DNA of 64,000 nt from Neorhodopirellula pilleata (GTDB taxonomy: Bacteria; Planctomycetota; Planctomycetia; Pirellulales; Pirellulaceae): the NCBI RefSeq assembly GCF_007859915.1, contig NZ_SJPM01000002.1:435819-499818 (forward strand), written 5' to 3'. Positions 19,296-28,504 of the stretch are shown in pieces. The position numbers were made by a program, and so were the translations under genes. The notes beneath the pieces are model-generated. The model did not search any database and was not told the origin of the DNA. It saw nothing but the letters and a program-made list of their open reading frames with translations. Within the stretch, counting starts at the first letter, position 1; every line of letters starts with the position of its first letter.

Positions 19296-22200
19296 ATGCG
19301 TAGATTACGAAACCCTCTCGTCAATTGTGCCTGGCTAATCACCGCATGGGGATTGTTGGCGACCGATGTCTACGGGCAAGTAGTGGCTCTTACGCAAGAT
19401 TCATTTCAGGGGCCATCGGATGCAGCGGCGTTGACGGAACTGTTCGCCGAACAGCACGTTCCTGAATCGGGGGCGTTTGTTTGTCAACAAGCATCGGAAG
19501 TCTCGCCCGACGAGCGTTTTGAGAGGTTGTATGCTTGGGTGTTTCCTTCGTCTCTTAAGACCCAGTTTCGAATCACGGCGGACTTCATCGCCGCAGATGA
19601 TCGATCAAATGAAGCCCTTCAACAGGCTCCGACTCCCGTCCAAGATCATGCTCGTCTGGTTTCTCCAGCTCACGAATTGGTTCGCTTGGCAGGTGAATTG
19701 AAACGCGTCGATTCGTTGCGAACGATGATCCTGCAATCTCCCATCGGAACGTCGGCGGAAGAACTGGATCGGTTGACGCTGTTGGCTTTGTTGGCCATCG
19801 AAGCGGGCGAAGAAGACCGTCTCGAAGAAAGCCTTGAGCAATGGTTCAAACGGATTCAACCCGATCCGGAATTGCTCCATCATTCGGCCGCCGGTTTGGT
19901 GTTGCTCGCTCAAGCGGCGATCGACAAAGCTCATCGTTCGACACTGATTCGCGAAATGGTTCGATTTGCAACGCATGCTTATCGAGCCGAGTATGATCGC
20001 CCGGCTTGGCTTCGTCTTTTGCTCGCCTACTCCGCTCGATTGGACGCGATGGATCAATCGACAGACATTCGCGTAGGAATCATGCCACCAAATCCCAGTG
20101 GTTCAAATAACGATCAGTGGCACTTAGCCAACCTAGAACGAGCTTTCGAACATGGTCGAGCATATCCGAAACCGGTTTGGCAATTGCAGGATGGGACGTA
20201 TCGCAATCTGTCCAATTACGGAGACATGTTGTTGTTTTTTCAATCGCCGCTGCTCGGTGATTTCTCAGTCGAAGCGACCGCAACGGGTTTCGGATATCGC
20301 GAAGCACACTTGGTCGTTGCAGGACACTGGACCGGGCTGGTGTTCGATCACGAGCAGATTATGCTTGGCGACCCTTGCGGCGAATTGAGCCGCCAACCGA
20401 TCGCACCGCCGCTCAACAATACGGACAAGTACGGCTATATCCGCACCCGCATTGATGTCGAAGATCAGACCGCCGAAACTTGGATGAACGGTCGATCGGT
20501 TCACACGAGAACGCTGACGCAAGCTGATTCCCCTTGGCTCGCCGTGCGGTCGAACTACCGGGTACAAGGTGGAGTCGATGATCTGCGAATCACCGGGGAA
20601 CCGACGATTCCCGCACAGCTCGACTTGATCGGTTCGGATCAGCTGTTGGGATGGTACGACTACTATCAACCGCCGGGGAGCACGTCGGATCGCTTGGGCA
20701 ACTGGATGGTGTCGATGGAACCGGGCGAAGCGGGCATTGCGGTCAGCCAGATTCATGACCCGCAACTGAAACATGTACCCGCCGGTAGCCATGTCGAACA
20801 CGTTCTACGATACCTGCGACCGATCTTGGAAGACGGCACGATCGCGTTTGAGTTTTTCTACGTGCCTGGGCGAACGGACGCTCATCCGGTGATTGGCCGC
20901 GACGTTTACCAGCTAACGCCGCAGGGCGTCCTGCGACATCGGCTGACCGATGGTCGTTATGACCAGACTGAGTTGCGTCCCGATAACGCGGCTCCCGTCA
21001 TTCGCGACGAGAATGCTGAATTGCCGCTGCAGCCCGGCCAATGGAACGAAGTCGAAATCTCACTTCAGGAAGGTAGTTTGACGATTGATTTGAATGGTCA
21101 GACCGTTTGCGAACAGCCGCTGTCCGGCGATACTCCTGCCCCGCAGTTTGGACTCTTTCACTTCGCCGATCAAACCTCCTTATTAGTTCGCAATGTGTCG
21201 TGGTCGGGACAGTGGCCCATTCGACTGCCTGACGTTGCCGAGCAACAGTTGGCCGGTGACCTAGAAGAAAAGCTGGCCTGGACGGCGGAACAACCGGGCC
21301 AGTCGTTTCATCATGTTTTCGACGCTACGTCTATTTCCGGTGGGACGGTCTTGTCGGTGGAAGGCAATCCAGCCGAAACGGTCGAAGCGACGGCAGACGG
21401 TTTGATCGTCCGCCAAATCAGCGAAGCAGGGTATCGCGGAGCAGCGATCGCGCCGGTGATCGATGTCGGTGGTGATTTCGATGTGGTGGTTTCGTTTGAT
21501 CAAGCCACCATGCAGTCAGAGCTCGAGAAGATCGCCTCAGTGCGACTCGAAATCAACGCCCAAAGCGATACTCAAGACGTCGCCCAGATTCAATGCGTTA
21601 GTGACCGCAGCAACGACCATAACGTCCAATGTTTGCGAATGCTCACAATCAATGGGAAAGAACGCCGGTCCTACTTTGGACGCGAGCCGGCTGAAGGCAG
21701 CGGCGGTCGCCTCAAGTTTTCTCGACGCGGCGAGACGATTTACTATCTGGCCGCTGATAATGATTCGAATCGGTTTCGCTTGATCGCACAGGAAACGTTT
21801 CCATCAACCGATCTGCAACAACAAGGCATTCGATTGGGCGTTCAGGCTCAAGGACCGGCCGGTGTTGCTTCGGCTCGGTTCACCGAACTGTCCGTCCGTG
21901 CAGAGCGTTTGGGCGGCGTTGCGATCACCGATCGAGCAGAATTGTTGGCCCAGTTGAACGAGCAACGCGATAAGTTGCCGATCGGATTTCAATTCGACTT
22001 TACAAAACAGTCTGCATCCAATGACGATTTCTTCTTCTGGGGCGGAGGTGCAGCGTGGACGCAGGTCGACGGTGGACTTGAACTCACGTCGGTGGGAGAG
22101 GACAACTGGGTCAGCGCCGGCGCGGCGATCAAACGCGGGATTGCTGGTGACTTCGACATCGCATTCGCATTTCAACCGTCCCAGCTTCCCACACCGAAAA

Positions 22201-22718
22201 AGGGCAAGCAAACACAAGTATTCTTGCAATTGGAATTGACCGACCCTGATCAAACGCAAATCTGTTCAATCCTAACCAAGAATGAAAATGAAAATGTTCA
22301 CTGTCAGATGCAGGTTCGTTATCGCATCGACGGAGAGTACAGTTACAAGACCTTCAGCAACCAGGTTCTCGAGAACGCCGATCAATTGCGGTTGATCCGC
22401 CGTGGCAACGAGTTGTTTGGTATCGCCGGTGCGAGGTCCGATGACGCCGAAGTCTTATTGGGAATGATGGAATTATCCGACCACTCGATTGCCCAACGCG
22501 GCATCCGAATGATGTTGCACGCGGGCGGTTCGGGACGCACCGCCAGAATCGAGCTCGAAACGATTCACATCCACGCCCACGAAACGTTGGGACCTTCGCC
22601 CGCCACGGCGGTCATTCCCGCTCTTCAACCTTCCGGTATCAGACGGATGCCGACGGCGCCGCAGCCCAAATCATTGCCCGGCCGACTGTTTGACTCCCTT
22701 CGCAGCATCTTTAATTGA
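19296..22718 (+). CDS. Secreted DUF1583-like protein, paralogue 2 of 3
   Basis: 1140 residues from ATG 19296, which directly precedes a signal peptide (MRRLRNPLVNCAWLITAWG, cleavage near VYGQ). The frame extends upstream into paralogue 1 but that part is ignored. The SPDERFERLYAWVFP element and the beta regions match paralogue 1: WLAVRSNYRVQGGVDDLRI, GEPTIPAQLDLIGSDQLLGW and GLFHFADQTSLLVRNVSWSG. An extra C-terminal LamG-like unit makes it about 230 residues longer. It ends in KSLPGRLFDSLRSIFN, almost the same tail as paralogue 1. It lies 10 bp after paralogue 1 and 5 bp before paralogue 3. Confidence 0.8.
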   Translation: MRRLRNPLVNCAWLITAWGLLATDVYGQVVALTQDSFQGPSDAAALTELFAEQHVPESGAFVCQQASEVSPDERFERLYAWVFPSSLKTQFRITADFIAADDRSNEALQQAPTPVQDHARLVSPAHELVRLAGELKRVDSLRTMILQSPIGTSAEELDRLTLLALLAIEAGEEDRLEESLEQWFKRIQPDPELLHHSAAGLVLLAQAAIDKAHRSTLIREMVRFATHAYRAEYDRPAWLRLLLAYSARLDAMDQSTDIRVGIMPPNPSGSNNDQWHLANLERAFEHGRAYPKPVWQLQDGTYRNLSNYGDMLLFFQSPLLGDFSVEATATGFGYREAHLVVAGHWTGLVFDHEQIMLGDPCGELSRQPIAPPLNNTDKYGYIRTRIDVEDQTAETWMNGRSVHTRTLTQADSPWLAVRSNYRVQGGVDDLRITGEPTIPAQLDLIGSDQLLGWYDYYQPPGSTSDRLGNWMVSMEPGEAGIAVSQIHDPQLKHVPAGSHVEHVLRYLRPILEDGTIAFEFFYVPGRTDAHPVIGRDVYQLTPQGVLRHRLTDGRYDQTELRPDNAAPVIRDENAELPLQPGQWNEVEISLQEGSLTIDLNGQTVCEQPLSGDTPAPQFGLFHFADQTSLLVRNVSWSGQWPIRLPDVAEQQLAGDLEEKLAWTAEQPGQSFHHVFDATSISGGTVLSVEGNPAETVEATADGLIVRQISEAGYRGAAIAPVIDVGGDFDVVVSFDQATMQSELEKIASVRLEINAQSDTQDVAQIQCVSDRSNDHNVQCLRMLTINGKERRSYFGREPAEGSGGRLKFSRRGETIYYLAADNDSNRFRLIAQETFPSTDLQQQGIRLGVQAQGPAGVASARFTELSVRAERLGGVAITDRAELLAQLNEQRDKLPIGFQFDFTKQSASNDDFFFWGGGAAWTQVDGGLELTSVGEDNWVSAGAAIKRGIAGDFDIAFAFQPSQLPTPKKGKQTQVFLQLELTDPDQTQICSILTKNENENVHCQMQVRYRIDGEYSYKTFSNQVLENADQLRLIRRGNELFGIAGARSDDAEVLLGMMELSDHSIAQRGIRMMLHAGGSGRTARIELETIHIHAHETLGPSPATAVIPALQPSGIRRMPTAPQPKSLPGRLFDSLRSIFN

Positions 22719-22723
22719 ATCTC

Positions 22724-24829
22724 ATGCAAGTAGTTTCCCATACGATCGTTCGCCTCGCTTGCAAGCTTGCTTGCTTCACGGCATGTTCTTTTCCTGGATT
22801 GCTGAAAGGTCAGGAACTTGATTCGCAACCGGCAGCGGTATCGTCGTCGACGGTGTCTTACGCCCAGCAAGTCTTGTCACCGCTTCGCGATCGCAATCTC
22901 GAAGCGGCGCTTCAAGCATTTGATCAACGAATCAATCAAACACTGCCGCTGAAGGACTTGATGTACAGTGATCTTCCGTCGGCCGCCGCAGCGGTGCATC
23001 GGTCGCTTGCTCAGGAAAGTAGCGGCGAAGTTTATGAGCTGCTCGCTGATTGGACGCTTCCCACCGACGATCGCCAGCGAGTACGAATGCTTTCCACGCC
23101 CGTGCCGACAGCCGCGCCGCCCAAAGTGTTTGCGAGATCGATCGGTGAGCGACCACGTGATACGACGTTTGTGGTCGCCTCGGTCGGCCCGGTACCTGGA
23201 TTCTTTAGCAGCGGTTGGATGTATTTGCAGTCCGCCAATGAGCTGGGACAGTTACCCAACGTTCGTGCCAAGTTGCAGGAGTTGGTCGATCAACGAGTCA
23301 CTGGGGCCGAGCCGCTGTACGTGATGTCGCAGTTGTTGGGCGCACGCGGTGATTTCGAAGTCGCAAACGCATTTTTGCAACAACAAATCGACGGACTAGG
23401 AAACACCGAGTCGAGCCTGACTCCCAACGACCTCGATGTCGTTGCCGTCGCTGCGGCGGCGACCGAACATGCCGAAACACAAGCCGCTGCGGAAACTTTC
23501 TTGGCACGGATGGTGGATCGATCGGGGACGGATCAGGCGATCGGCTTACGGCCACTCTTACGTCTCGCTCATGCGGTCGCCGTTCAGGCCTACCGCGGCG
23601 AGTCTTCACCGAGCGTGTTGTTTGAAAGCCGTTTGAAGTATTGGGTGCCGGTGACGGTCGGTTCCCCAACGGCGATCCAGCGCGGTCAGCGGTCTGGAGT
23701 CTGGCTGACCCATGAAGAGCACGTGTTGCACCTCGCGGGCGGATCAGCGGACATGTTGTTGTTTCGCTACCCGATCACCGGTTCGTTCGATTTTATTTGC
23801 GAGACGCAAGAAGGTGGATCGATCGGAACCGACGGCGGGTTGGTCTATGGTGGACTGCAATTCCAAGCCCTGGGCCGTACGAATCAATTGACCGTTTGGA
23901 ACGCCGATGCTCAGCAATCCTTCACGCGTCCATCTCCGTTTGCACGGACCGGAACCGAACCGGTATTCAACCACGTGTCCATTCGTTCGACCAAAGAAGC
24001 GAGCCAGTTCGAATCCAACTTTCACCCTGTTTGGTTTGATGAATCGTCCGTTGCCGCGAGCCCCTGGTTGGGTCTGCGCAGCAGCGGAACGAAACGCCCC
24101 GTGTTTCGCAACGTTCGCTTGACCGGTGAACCGCAGATTCCGCAACAAGTTCAATTGATCGCGGGATCGCAACTACGTGGATGGATGTCGAGCTTCTACG
24201 ACGAATCACAACCATCGTTTGCCGATTCACGCATGGAACCGGTCGGAACCGAATCCAACTCCGACGGCGAAACTTACGATTGGCGACTGGAGGCGGGCCA
24301 GATCGTAGGTGCTGTCCGATCGACTCCGGCCGAAGCGGAACGGCCTGGGTTGTTGCAATACCAACGTCCGTTGTTGAAGGGGGAATCGATTACCTATGAA
24401 TTCTTGCACGACGATGAAAGCTCGATCGTTCATCTTGCTGTCGGACGTTTGGCGTTTCTGTTGGAGTCCGGCGGCGTTCGTTTACGCTGGATCACGACCG
24501 GTTCGGCGGAGTGGACTGGTTTGGAGATCGACAACGCGGCGCTCGAACCTCTCTATCGCAAAGGCCCGCGTCCGTTACCGATCAAGCAAGGCGATTGGAA
24601 TCAGATCCGCGTCGAACACGCGGGCGACAATCTGTTGGTGTCCGTCAACGACGTGCTGGTTTATCAACGACCCGTCGAATCGCAAACCGATACGACGTTT
24701 GGACTTTACCGAACCTCGCGCAGCAGCGAGGTTCGAGTCCGCAACGCCGTCATGACCGGTGATTGGCCAGAATCGATCCCACAAGAATTCCTCGATAACC
24801 CACTGGTCCAACAGTCAAGTTCGCCGTGA
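22724..24829 (+). CDS. Secreted DUF1583-like protein, paralogue 3 of 3
   Basis: 701 residues from ATG 22724; a TTG at 22715 overlapping the previous stop is an alternative. A signal peptide is likely (hydrophobic segment about residues 8-24). It shares with its neighbours the EVYELLADWTLPTDDRQRVR element, WLGLRSSGTKRPVFRNVRLT, GEPQIPQQVQLIAGSQLRGW and the terminal FGLYRTSRSSEVRVRNAVM strand. It lacks the second half of the larger paralogues and their KSLPGRL tail. Probably an older tandem duplicate that lost or never had the C-terminal unit. Function unknown. Confidence 0.78.
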   Translation: MQVVSHTIVRLACKLACFTACSFPGLLKGQELDSQPAAVSSSTVSYAQQVLSPLRDRNLEAALQAFDQRINQTLPLKDLMYSDLPSAAAAVHRSLAQESSGEVYELLADWTLPTDDRQRVRMLSTPVPTAAPPKVFARSIGERPRDTTFVVASVGPVPGFFSSGWMYLQSANELGQLPNVRAKLQELVDQRVTGAEPLYVMSQLLGARGDFEVANAFLQQQIDGLGNTESSLTPNDLDVVAVAAAATEHAETQAAAETFLARMVDRSGTDQAIGLRPLLRLAHAVAVQAYRGESSPSVLFESRLKYWVPVTVGSPTAIQRGQRSGVWLTHEEHVLHLAGGSADMLLFRYPITGSFDFICETQEGGSIGTDGGLVYGGLQFQALGRTNQLTVWNADAQQSFTRPSPFARTGTEPVFNHVSIRSTKEASQFESNFHPVWFDESSVAASPWLGLRSSGTKRPVFRNVRLTGEPQIPQQVQLIAGSQLRGWMSSFYDESQPSFADSRMEPVGTESNSDGETYDWRLEAGQIVGAVRSTPAEAERPGLLQYQRPLLKGESITYEFLHDDESSIVHLAVGRLAFLLESGGVRLRWITTGSAEWTGLEIDNAALEPLYRKGPRPLPIKQGDWNQIRVEHAGDNLLVSVNDVLVYQRPVESQTDTTFGLYRTSRSSEVRVRNAVMTGDWPESIPQEFLDNPLVQQSSSP

Positions 24830-24860
24830 AGAGCAGGTTGCGATTGAATCAACAGCTCGC

Positions 24861-25166
24861 CAGCGGACTGTTGATTTAGTGGATTAGGCAGTTTTTGTGA
24901 GCCGATGGCGGTAGCCACCAGCGCCGAATGGCGGTTCACTTTCCTTAAGGCGGCTACGCCGCAAACATACAAGCCCGACGCGCAAGCGAGTGGAGCTAAA
25001 CGCGACGCGCAAGCGAGTGGAGTCGCTGGTATTGCGAAGTTTGGAGAGGATTCCCTCGCTCGCGCGTCGGGCTTATATCAATTGCCGCAGAAAAACACCG
25101 AATGCGGCGATAACTAATGTAAAGCCAGCCGCTAACGCGGTCGGCTCACTAAATCAGCAGCCTGAT
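24861..25166. repeat. Triple-nested palindromic repeat
   Basis: Outer arms: CTGTTGATTTAGT near 24869 and its inverse ACTAAATCAGCAG near 25148. Inside them are GTGAGCCGATGGCGGTAGCC near 24898 and CGCTAACGCGGTCGGCTCAC near 25131. Inside these, AAGCCCGACGCGCAAGCGAG near 24971 pairs with CTCGCTCGCGCGTCGGGCTT near 25053. The innermost left arm contains a 27-bp tandem duplication. The structure fills the gap between the converging DUF1583-like operon and the cyclase-fold gene, and nothing else is seen in the gap. Confidence 0.85.
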
Positions 25167-25191
25167 AGCCGGTTACGACGAGAGAACGTTC

Positions 25192-27024
25192 TTATGGAGT
25201 CCGATGGGAGACATTTGAATTCGAACGTTGAGATGCGTCTGAACGCTGAGAAACGGTGTGTCGATAATAAGATTCTAAACACAACGTTGCCATCGAGGTG
25301 GAATAGATGGTGCCGCCATAACCACCCCACAAAGTCGAATCCGACCAACTGCCATCGGGCCGCTGCGTCGATAGCAATCGCTTTTTCAATGCCGCGTTCC
25401 ATTGATTCCATGCATCGTCTTGGAGTTGATGCAGCGCGAGGGTCGCGTAATACCAATAATAGTAGTTATCCAAACCCGAGGCGTTCTCGCGATCATTGCC
25501 GGGAAGTTCCGCCAACAAAACGGATTCGGTTTCGCGGATCGTCGCGTCCGGAACTTCTTGCCCGATCAATAATCGTGTGGCGAGTGCTTCGGCGGTCATT
25601 GTGGCCGTGGGGCCTTCGCCGGGACGGTACGATGCCAAACCACCGGCGGAACCAGACCGAACCGAGTCCAAGAAACGTGCCACGCCGGCTTGCATCGACG
25701 TCGGTGGATCGATCGCGCCGGATCGCACGGCGGCGTCGATGAGCATGGCTTGCCAACCCAACTGGCTCAGATCGCCTCGGTCGCCCCGCGTGTATCGCCA
25801 GCCACCGGTGCTGGGATGTTGAGTCGAACGCGAGTATGCGATCGCCCGCCGTGTTGCTTCTAATGCAGCCGGATCGCCCGTCATCACGGCCGCCTCGGCG
25901 ATCGCTAACGCCGCCATCGCATGACAATAGTGAGCCGCATAAACGGACGCATCACCGGCGAGCGATCCGTCGCTTCGTTGTCGACCGAGCAGATAAGCCA
26001 AGCCACGATAAACGTTCTCGCGGTAGTCACCGGATTGATGCGTGTTCCCCGCCCCGAGCATGGATAACAACGCCAAACCGGTGATCCCCGTCGCCGCCCG
26101 ACGCCCGGCCGAACCACGCGTCAATCCTAACGGTGCCCGCTCGCGACCGGCTCCCGTGGCGATCGGATCCCAGGCTCCGTCGGGACGTTGCGTTTGCGAG
26201 AGAAACTTGAGCGCCGCCGCGACGGAGGCTTCGGTCGAGGCATCCCCGCCGGTCGAACTCAGGGCGATCTTCTTGGCGTTCCCCAAACGCGATGCAAAGT
26301 CTTCGTCGATGATGGGAGACCCGGCGGCGCGGATCACTTCGTCCTCGTCGGATCGATCTTCGGTCTGACGCTTTCCGGCCGGCATCGCGACGCTTGATTC
26401 GATGGGACGATCGGGTTCCGACGACGTGGTCGGTTGTGGTGCGTCGGGCGGTGCCAGGGTCTCGCTGATCCAATCCCCCAGAACGTCATCCAGATCGGTT
26501 GAGTGATCCGGAGAGGCGTCTCGTTTGATCGACGCCAATGAAGTCACGATTTGGGATTTCGCAGCTTCGATGATCTCAACCGCATCGCTAGCGGGTTCGG
26601 GTTCGGCCATGGCGACGACCGGAGTTTGTAATTCCACGATCGGCTCGGCCAACGTCAGCGGCGAAATCGGCGAATCATCCGCCTCATACGAATCGCTAAG
26701 CGGTTGTTCGCCCAACATCGAATCACTCGACAAGTCATCGTCCGAATCGGGTGCAAACACAGCCACAGGCATGGGTTCATTTTCAGGTGCAACGGTTGGT
26801 TGCGCATCGCCGGCGCCGCCAAAGAACATCGACAACTTAGGAACAAATGCGATCAAGGCGACGTGCAAACCCACCGACAGGATTAAGCAAACGATTGCCG
26901 CGCCGCGGCCGGAGCGTTTTTGACGGCGGAACAACCAGATCGTCGTGACGAACAACCCGACGGCCAACAACGCGACGATGCGAACCGCCGTCGGATTGTG
27001 CCAAAAATGAGCCGGGTCGGACAT
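25192..27024 (-). CDS. Membrane-anchored protein with prenyltransferase/squalene-cyclase-like helical repeats
   Basis: 610 residues. Two N-terminal membrane segments (about 14-32 and 43-62) precede a long acidic linker. From about residue 265 there are alpha-toroid repeats such as ALKFLSQTQRPDGAWD, GLAYLLGRQRSDGSL, AIAYSRSTQHPSTGGW and LLSTQRPDGSW. These QxxDGSW elements typify the squalene-hopene cyclase/prenyltransferase fold; the catalytic DxDD motif was not seen, so binding rather than cyclase activity is likely. The gene is last in an operon with the TPR protein, ExbB and ExbD. A terminator-like hairpin separates it from exbD. Planctomycete operons of this kind suggest an energised envelope system of unknown cargo. 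Confidence 0.82.
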   Translation of the reverse strand: MSDPAHFWHNPTAVRIVALLAVGLFVTTIWLFRRQKRSGRGAAIVCLILSVGLHVALIAFVPKLSMFFGGAGDAQPTVAPENEPMPVAVFAPDSDDDLSSDSMLGEQPLSDSYEADDSPISPLTLAEPIVELQTPVVAMAEPEPASDAVEIIEAAKSQIVTSLASIKRDASPDHSTDLDDVLGDWISETLAPPDAPQPTTSSEPDRPIESSVAMPAGKRQTEDRSDEDEVIRAAGSPIIDEDFASRLGNAKKIALSSTGGDASTEASVAAALKFLSQTQRPDGAWDPIATGAGRERAPLGLTRGSAGRRAATGITGLALLSMLGAGNTHQSGDYRENVYRGLAYLLGRQRSDGSLAGDASVYAAHYCHAMAALAIAEAAVMTGDPAALEATRRAIAYSRSTQHPSTGGWRYTRGDRGDLSQLGWQAMLIDAAVRSGAIDPPTSMQAGVARFLDSVRSGSAGGLASYRPGEGPTATMTAEALATRLLIGQEVPDATIRETESVLLAELPGNDRENASGLDNYYYWYYATLALHQLQDDAWNQWNAALKKRLLSTQRPDGSWSDSTLWGGYGGTIYSTSMATLCLESYYRHTVSQRSDASQRSNSNVSHRTP

Positions 27025-27049
27025 GGAGACGTGTCAAAACAAGAATGAA

Positions 27050-27080
27050 AACAAAAAAAGGTGTCAGACACCTTTTCGCT
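27050..27080 (-). terminator. Terminator-like hairpin after exbD
   Basis: On the minus strand a 9-bp stem AAAAGGTGT/ACACCTTTT with a three-base loop is followed by a run of T (TTTTTTTG). It lies 10 bp past the exbD stop and before the next gene start at 27024, so it may be an attenuator that lowers expression of the last gene. Confidence 0.6.
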
Positions 27081-27089
27081 TGCGTGGGG

Positions 27090-27494
27090 TTATCTGCGCT
27101 TGGTGGCGATGCCCATTTGCTCGACACCGGCGTTGCGGACCATCTGCAAGACTTCGGCGACTTGTGCAAACGAACTTGCGCCGTCGCCTCGGACGGCGAC
27201 TTTAAGCGCCGGATATGCGTCGTGTTGCGAACGCAAGGTTTGAGTCAATTGATCTGGTGTGACGATCTCGCCGTCAAGGGACAGGGTTCCGGCCGCGTTG
27301 ATTTCGACGATTCGCTCGTCGGGCAACCGTGCCATCGATCGCATGTCACCGACGCCGGGCACGTTGACTTGCAATCGGCTTTCCGAGTTGTCGAACTTGC
27401 TGCCCACCATGAAAAAGATCACCAACAAGAAAACCACGTCGATCATCGGCGTCAAGTTGATCGTTGCCGCTTCGGGATTGGATCGTCTCCGCAT
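27090..27494 (-). CDS. exbD: ExbD/TolR-family biopolymer transport protein
   Basis: 134 residues from ATG 27494, 2 bp after the exbB stop; the open frame runs further upstream but inside exbB. The family signature is clear: NLTPMIDVVFLLVIFFMVGS with the membrane aspartate of the proton channel, then a periplasmic domain (VNVPGVGD, EIVTPDQL, VRGDGASSFAQVAEVLQMVR). The length is standard. It should form the proton-driven motor with the ExbB protein encoded just upstream and energise an envelope partner, perhaps the cyclase-fold protein downstream. The chosen start gives the short cytoplasmic N-tail typical for ExbD. Confidence 0.93.
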   Translation of the reverse strand: MRRRSNPEAATINLTPMIDVVFLLVIFFMVGSKFDNSESRLQVNVPGVGDMRSMARLPDERIVEINAAGTLSLDGEIVTPDQLTQTLRSQHDAYPALKVAVRGDGASSFAQVAEVLQMVRNAGVEQMGIATKRR

Positions 27495-27496
27495 CG

Positions 27497-28504
27497 TTAG
27501 GCCGCCCGCCGTTTGCGTGGAGCCTTGGCGGCCCCGTTGTTTTCCAAACCTTCGGCGGAGATGCAATCAATGACGCGTTGGCATAGCTTGTCGATCTCAC
27601 CAAGATAGCGATCCGACTTGGCGCTGAAATACATGTACGCGAGATAGGCCGGAATCGCGACGCTCAAACCGCCCGCCGTTGTGATCAGCGCTTGGCTGAT
27701 TCCGGCGGCGAGTAGATCGTTTTGGCCGCCCCCCGCACTTTCGCTCAGATTCTCGAACGCCTGGATCATACCAAGTACCGTACCCAACAATCCGATCAAT
27801 GGGGTCACGTTGCTGATCGCGTGAAAGACTCGTAGGAACCGTCTTAACGAATCGCCTACTCGGTCACCTGCGTCGATGACCGCTTGTTCGATTTCGAGCA
27901 TCGGGCGTCCCCAACGTCGTACGGCCGAGTGGAATACTTCGGCGACCGGACAATCAAACTCGTCGCAGATTGAGGTGGCTTCTTCATAGCTCAACTGGCC
28001 GTCCTCGACGCATTCGGTAAATCGTCGCACGAACGGTTTGGGGATGACGCGCGACCGTCGCAGCGCGATCATTCGTTCGATCGAAAGCCCCAACACGATT
28101 AAAGAGCAGATGGCCAACGGCACCATCAACCAACCGCCTTCGGTGATCTTGGAGATGAACGCGGGCATCTGCCATGAGGAGGATTCCGGTTCGGCGGCGG
28201 GCGTTTCTTCAGGCGCAGCGGGAATCGAAAATTGGTTGGCGGTGCCGAGTTGCTGTGTGGCGGTGGCGGGCGCGGCGGCGACCCGAGCGGCCGGCTGGGA
28301 TGCGCCGTAGTTGTTGGCCGGGTAGTTGCCATTGCCTTGGTTGAAGTTCCCGTTGAATCCGCCGTTGGGATTGAAGTTGTAGTTTTGGGCGGAAACGGTT
28401 TCAGCGAACCCGCCGAGCAGCAGCAGCGCGATCGCGATGGGAGCGAACCGATCGCGCGGCGAGCGTCTGTCTTGACGTGTCTTCAGGATCGACTTTGGAT
28501 TCAT
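27497..28504 (-). CDS. exbB: ExbB/TolQ/MotA-family proton channel protein with extended N-terminus
   Basis: 335 residues. A signal peptide (residues 1-39, ending VSAQ) is followed by an Asn/Gly-rich and Ala/Pro-rich stretch. Three membrane segments of the MotA/TolQ/ExbB fold come next: GGWLMVPLAICSLIVLGLSI, TPLIGLLGTVLGMIQAF and ALITTAGGLSVAIPAYLAYM. The conserved GLLGTVLGMI and TTAGGL motifs are intact. The periplasmic N-terminal extension is common in planctomycete ExbB proteins. It overlaps the TPR gene stop by 4 bp and lies 2 bp ahead of exbD. Confidence 0.93.
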   Translation of the reverse strand: MNPKSILKTRQDRRSPRDRFAPIAIALLLLGGFAETVSAQNYNFNPNGGFNGNFNQGNGNYPANNYGASQPAARVAAAPATATQQLGTANQFSIPAAPEETPAAEPESSSWQMPAFISKITEGGWLMVPLAICSLIVLGLSIERMIALRRSRVIPKPFVRRFTECVEDGQLSYEEATSICDEFDCPVAEVFHSAVRRWGRPMLEIEQAVIDAGDRVGDSLRRFLRVFHAISNVTPLIGLLGTVLGMIQAFENLSESAGGGQNDLLAAGISQALITTAGGLSVAIPAYLAYMYFSAKSDRYLGEIDKLCQRVIDCISAEGLENNGAAKAPRKRRAA

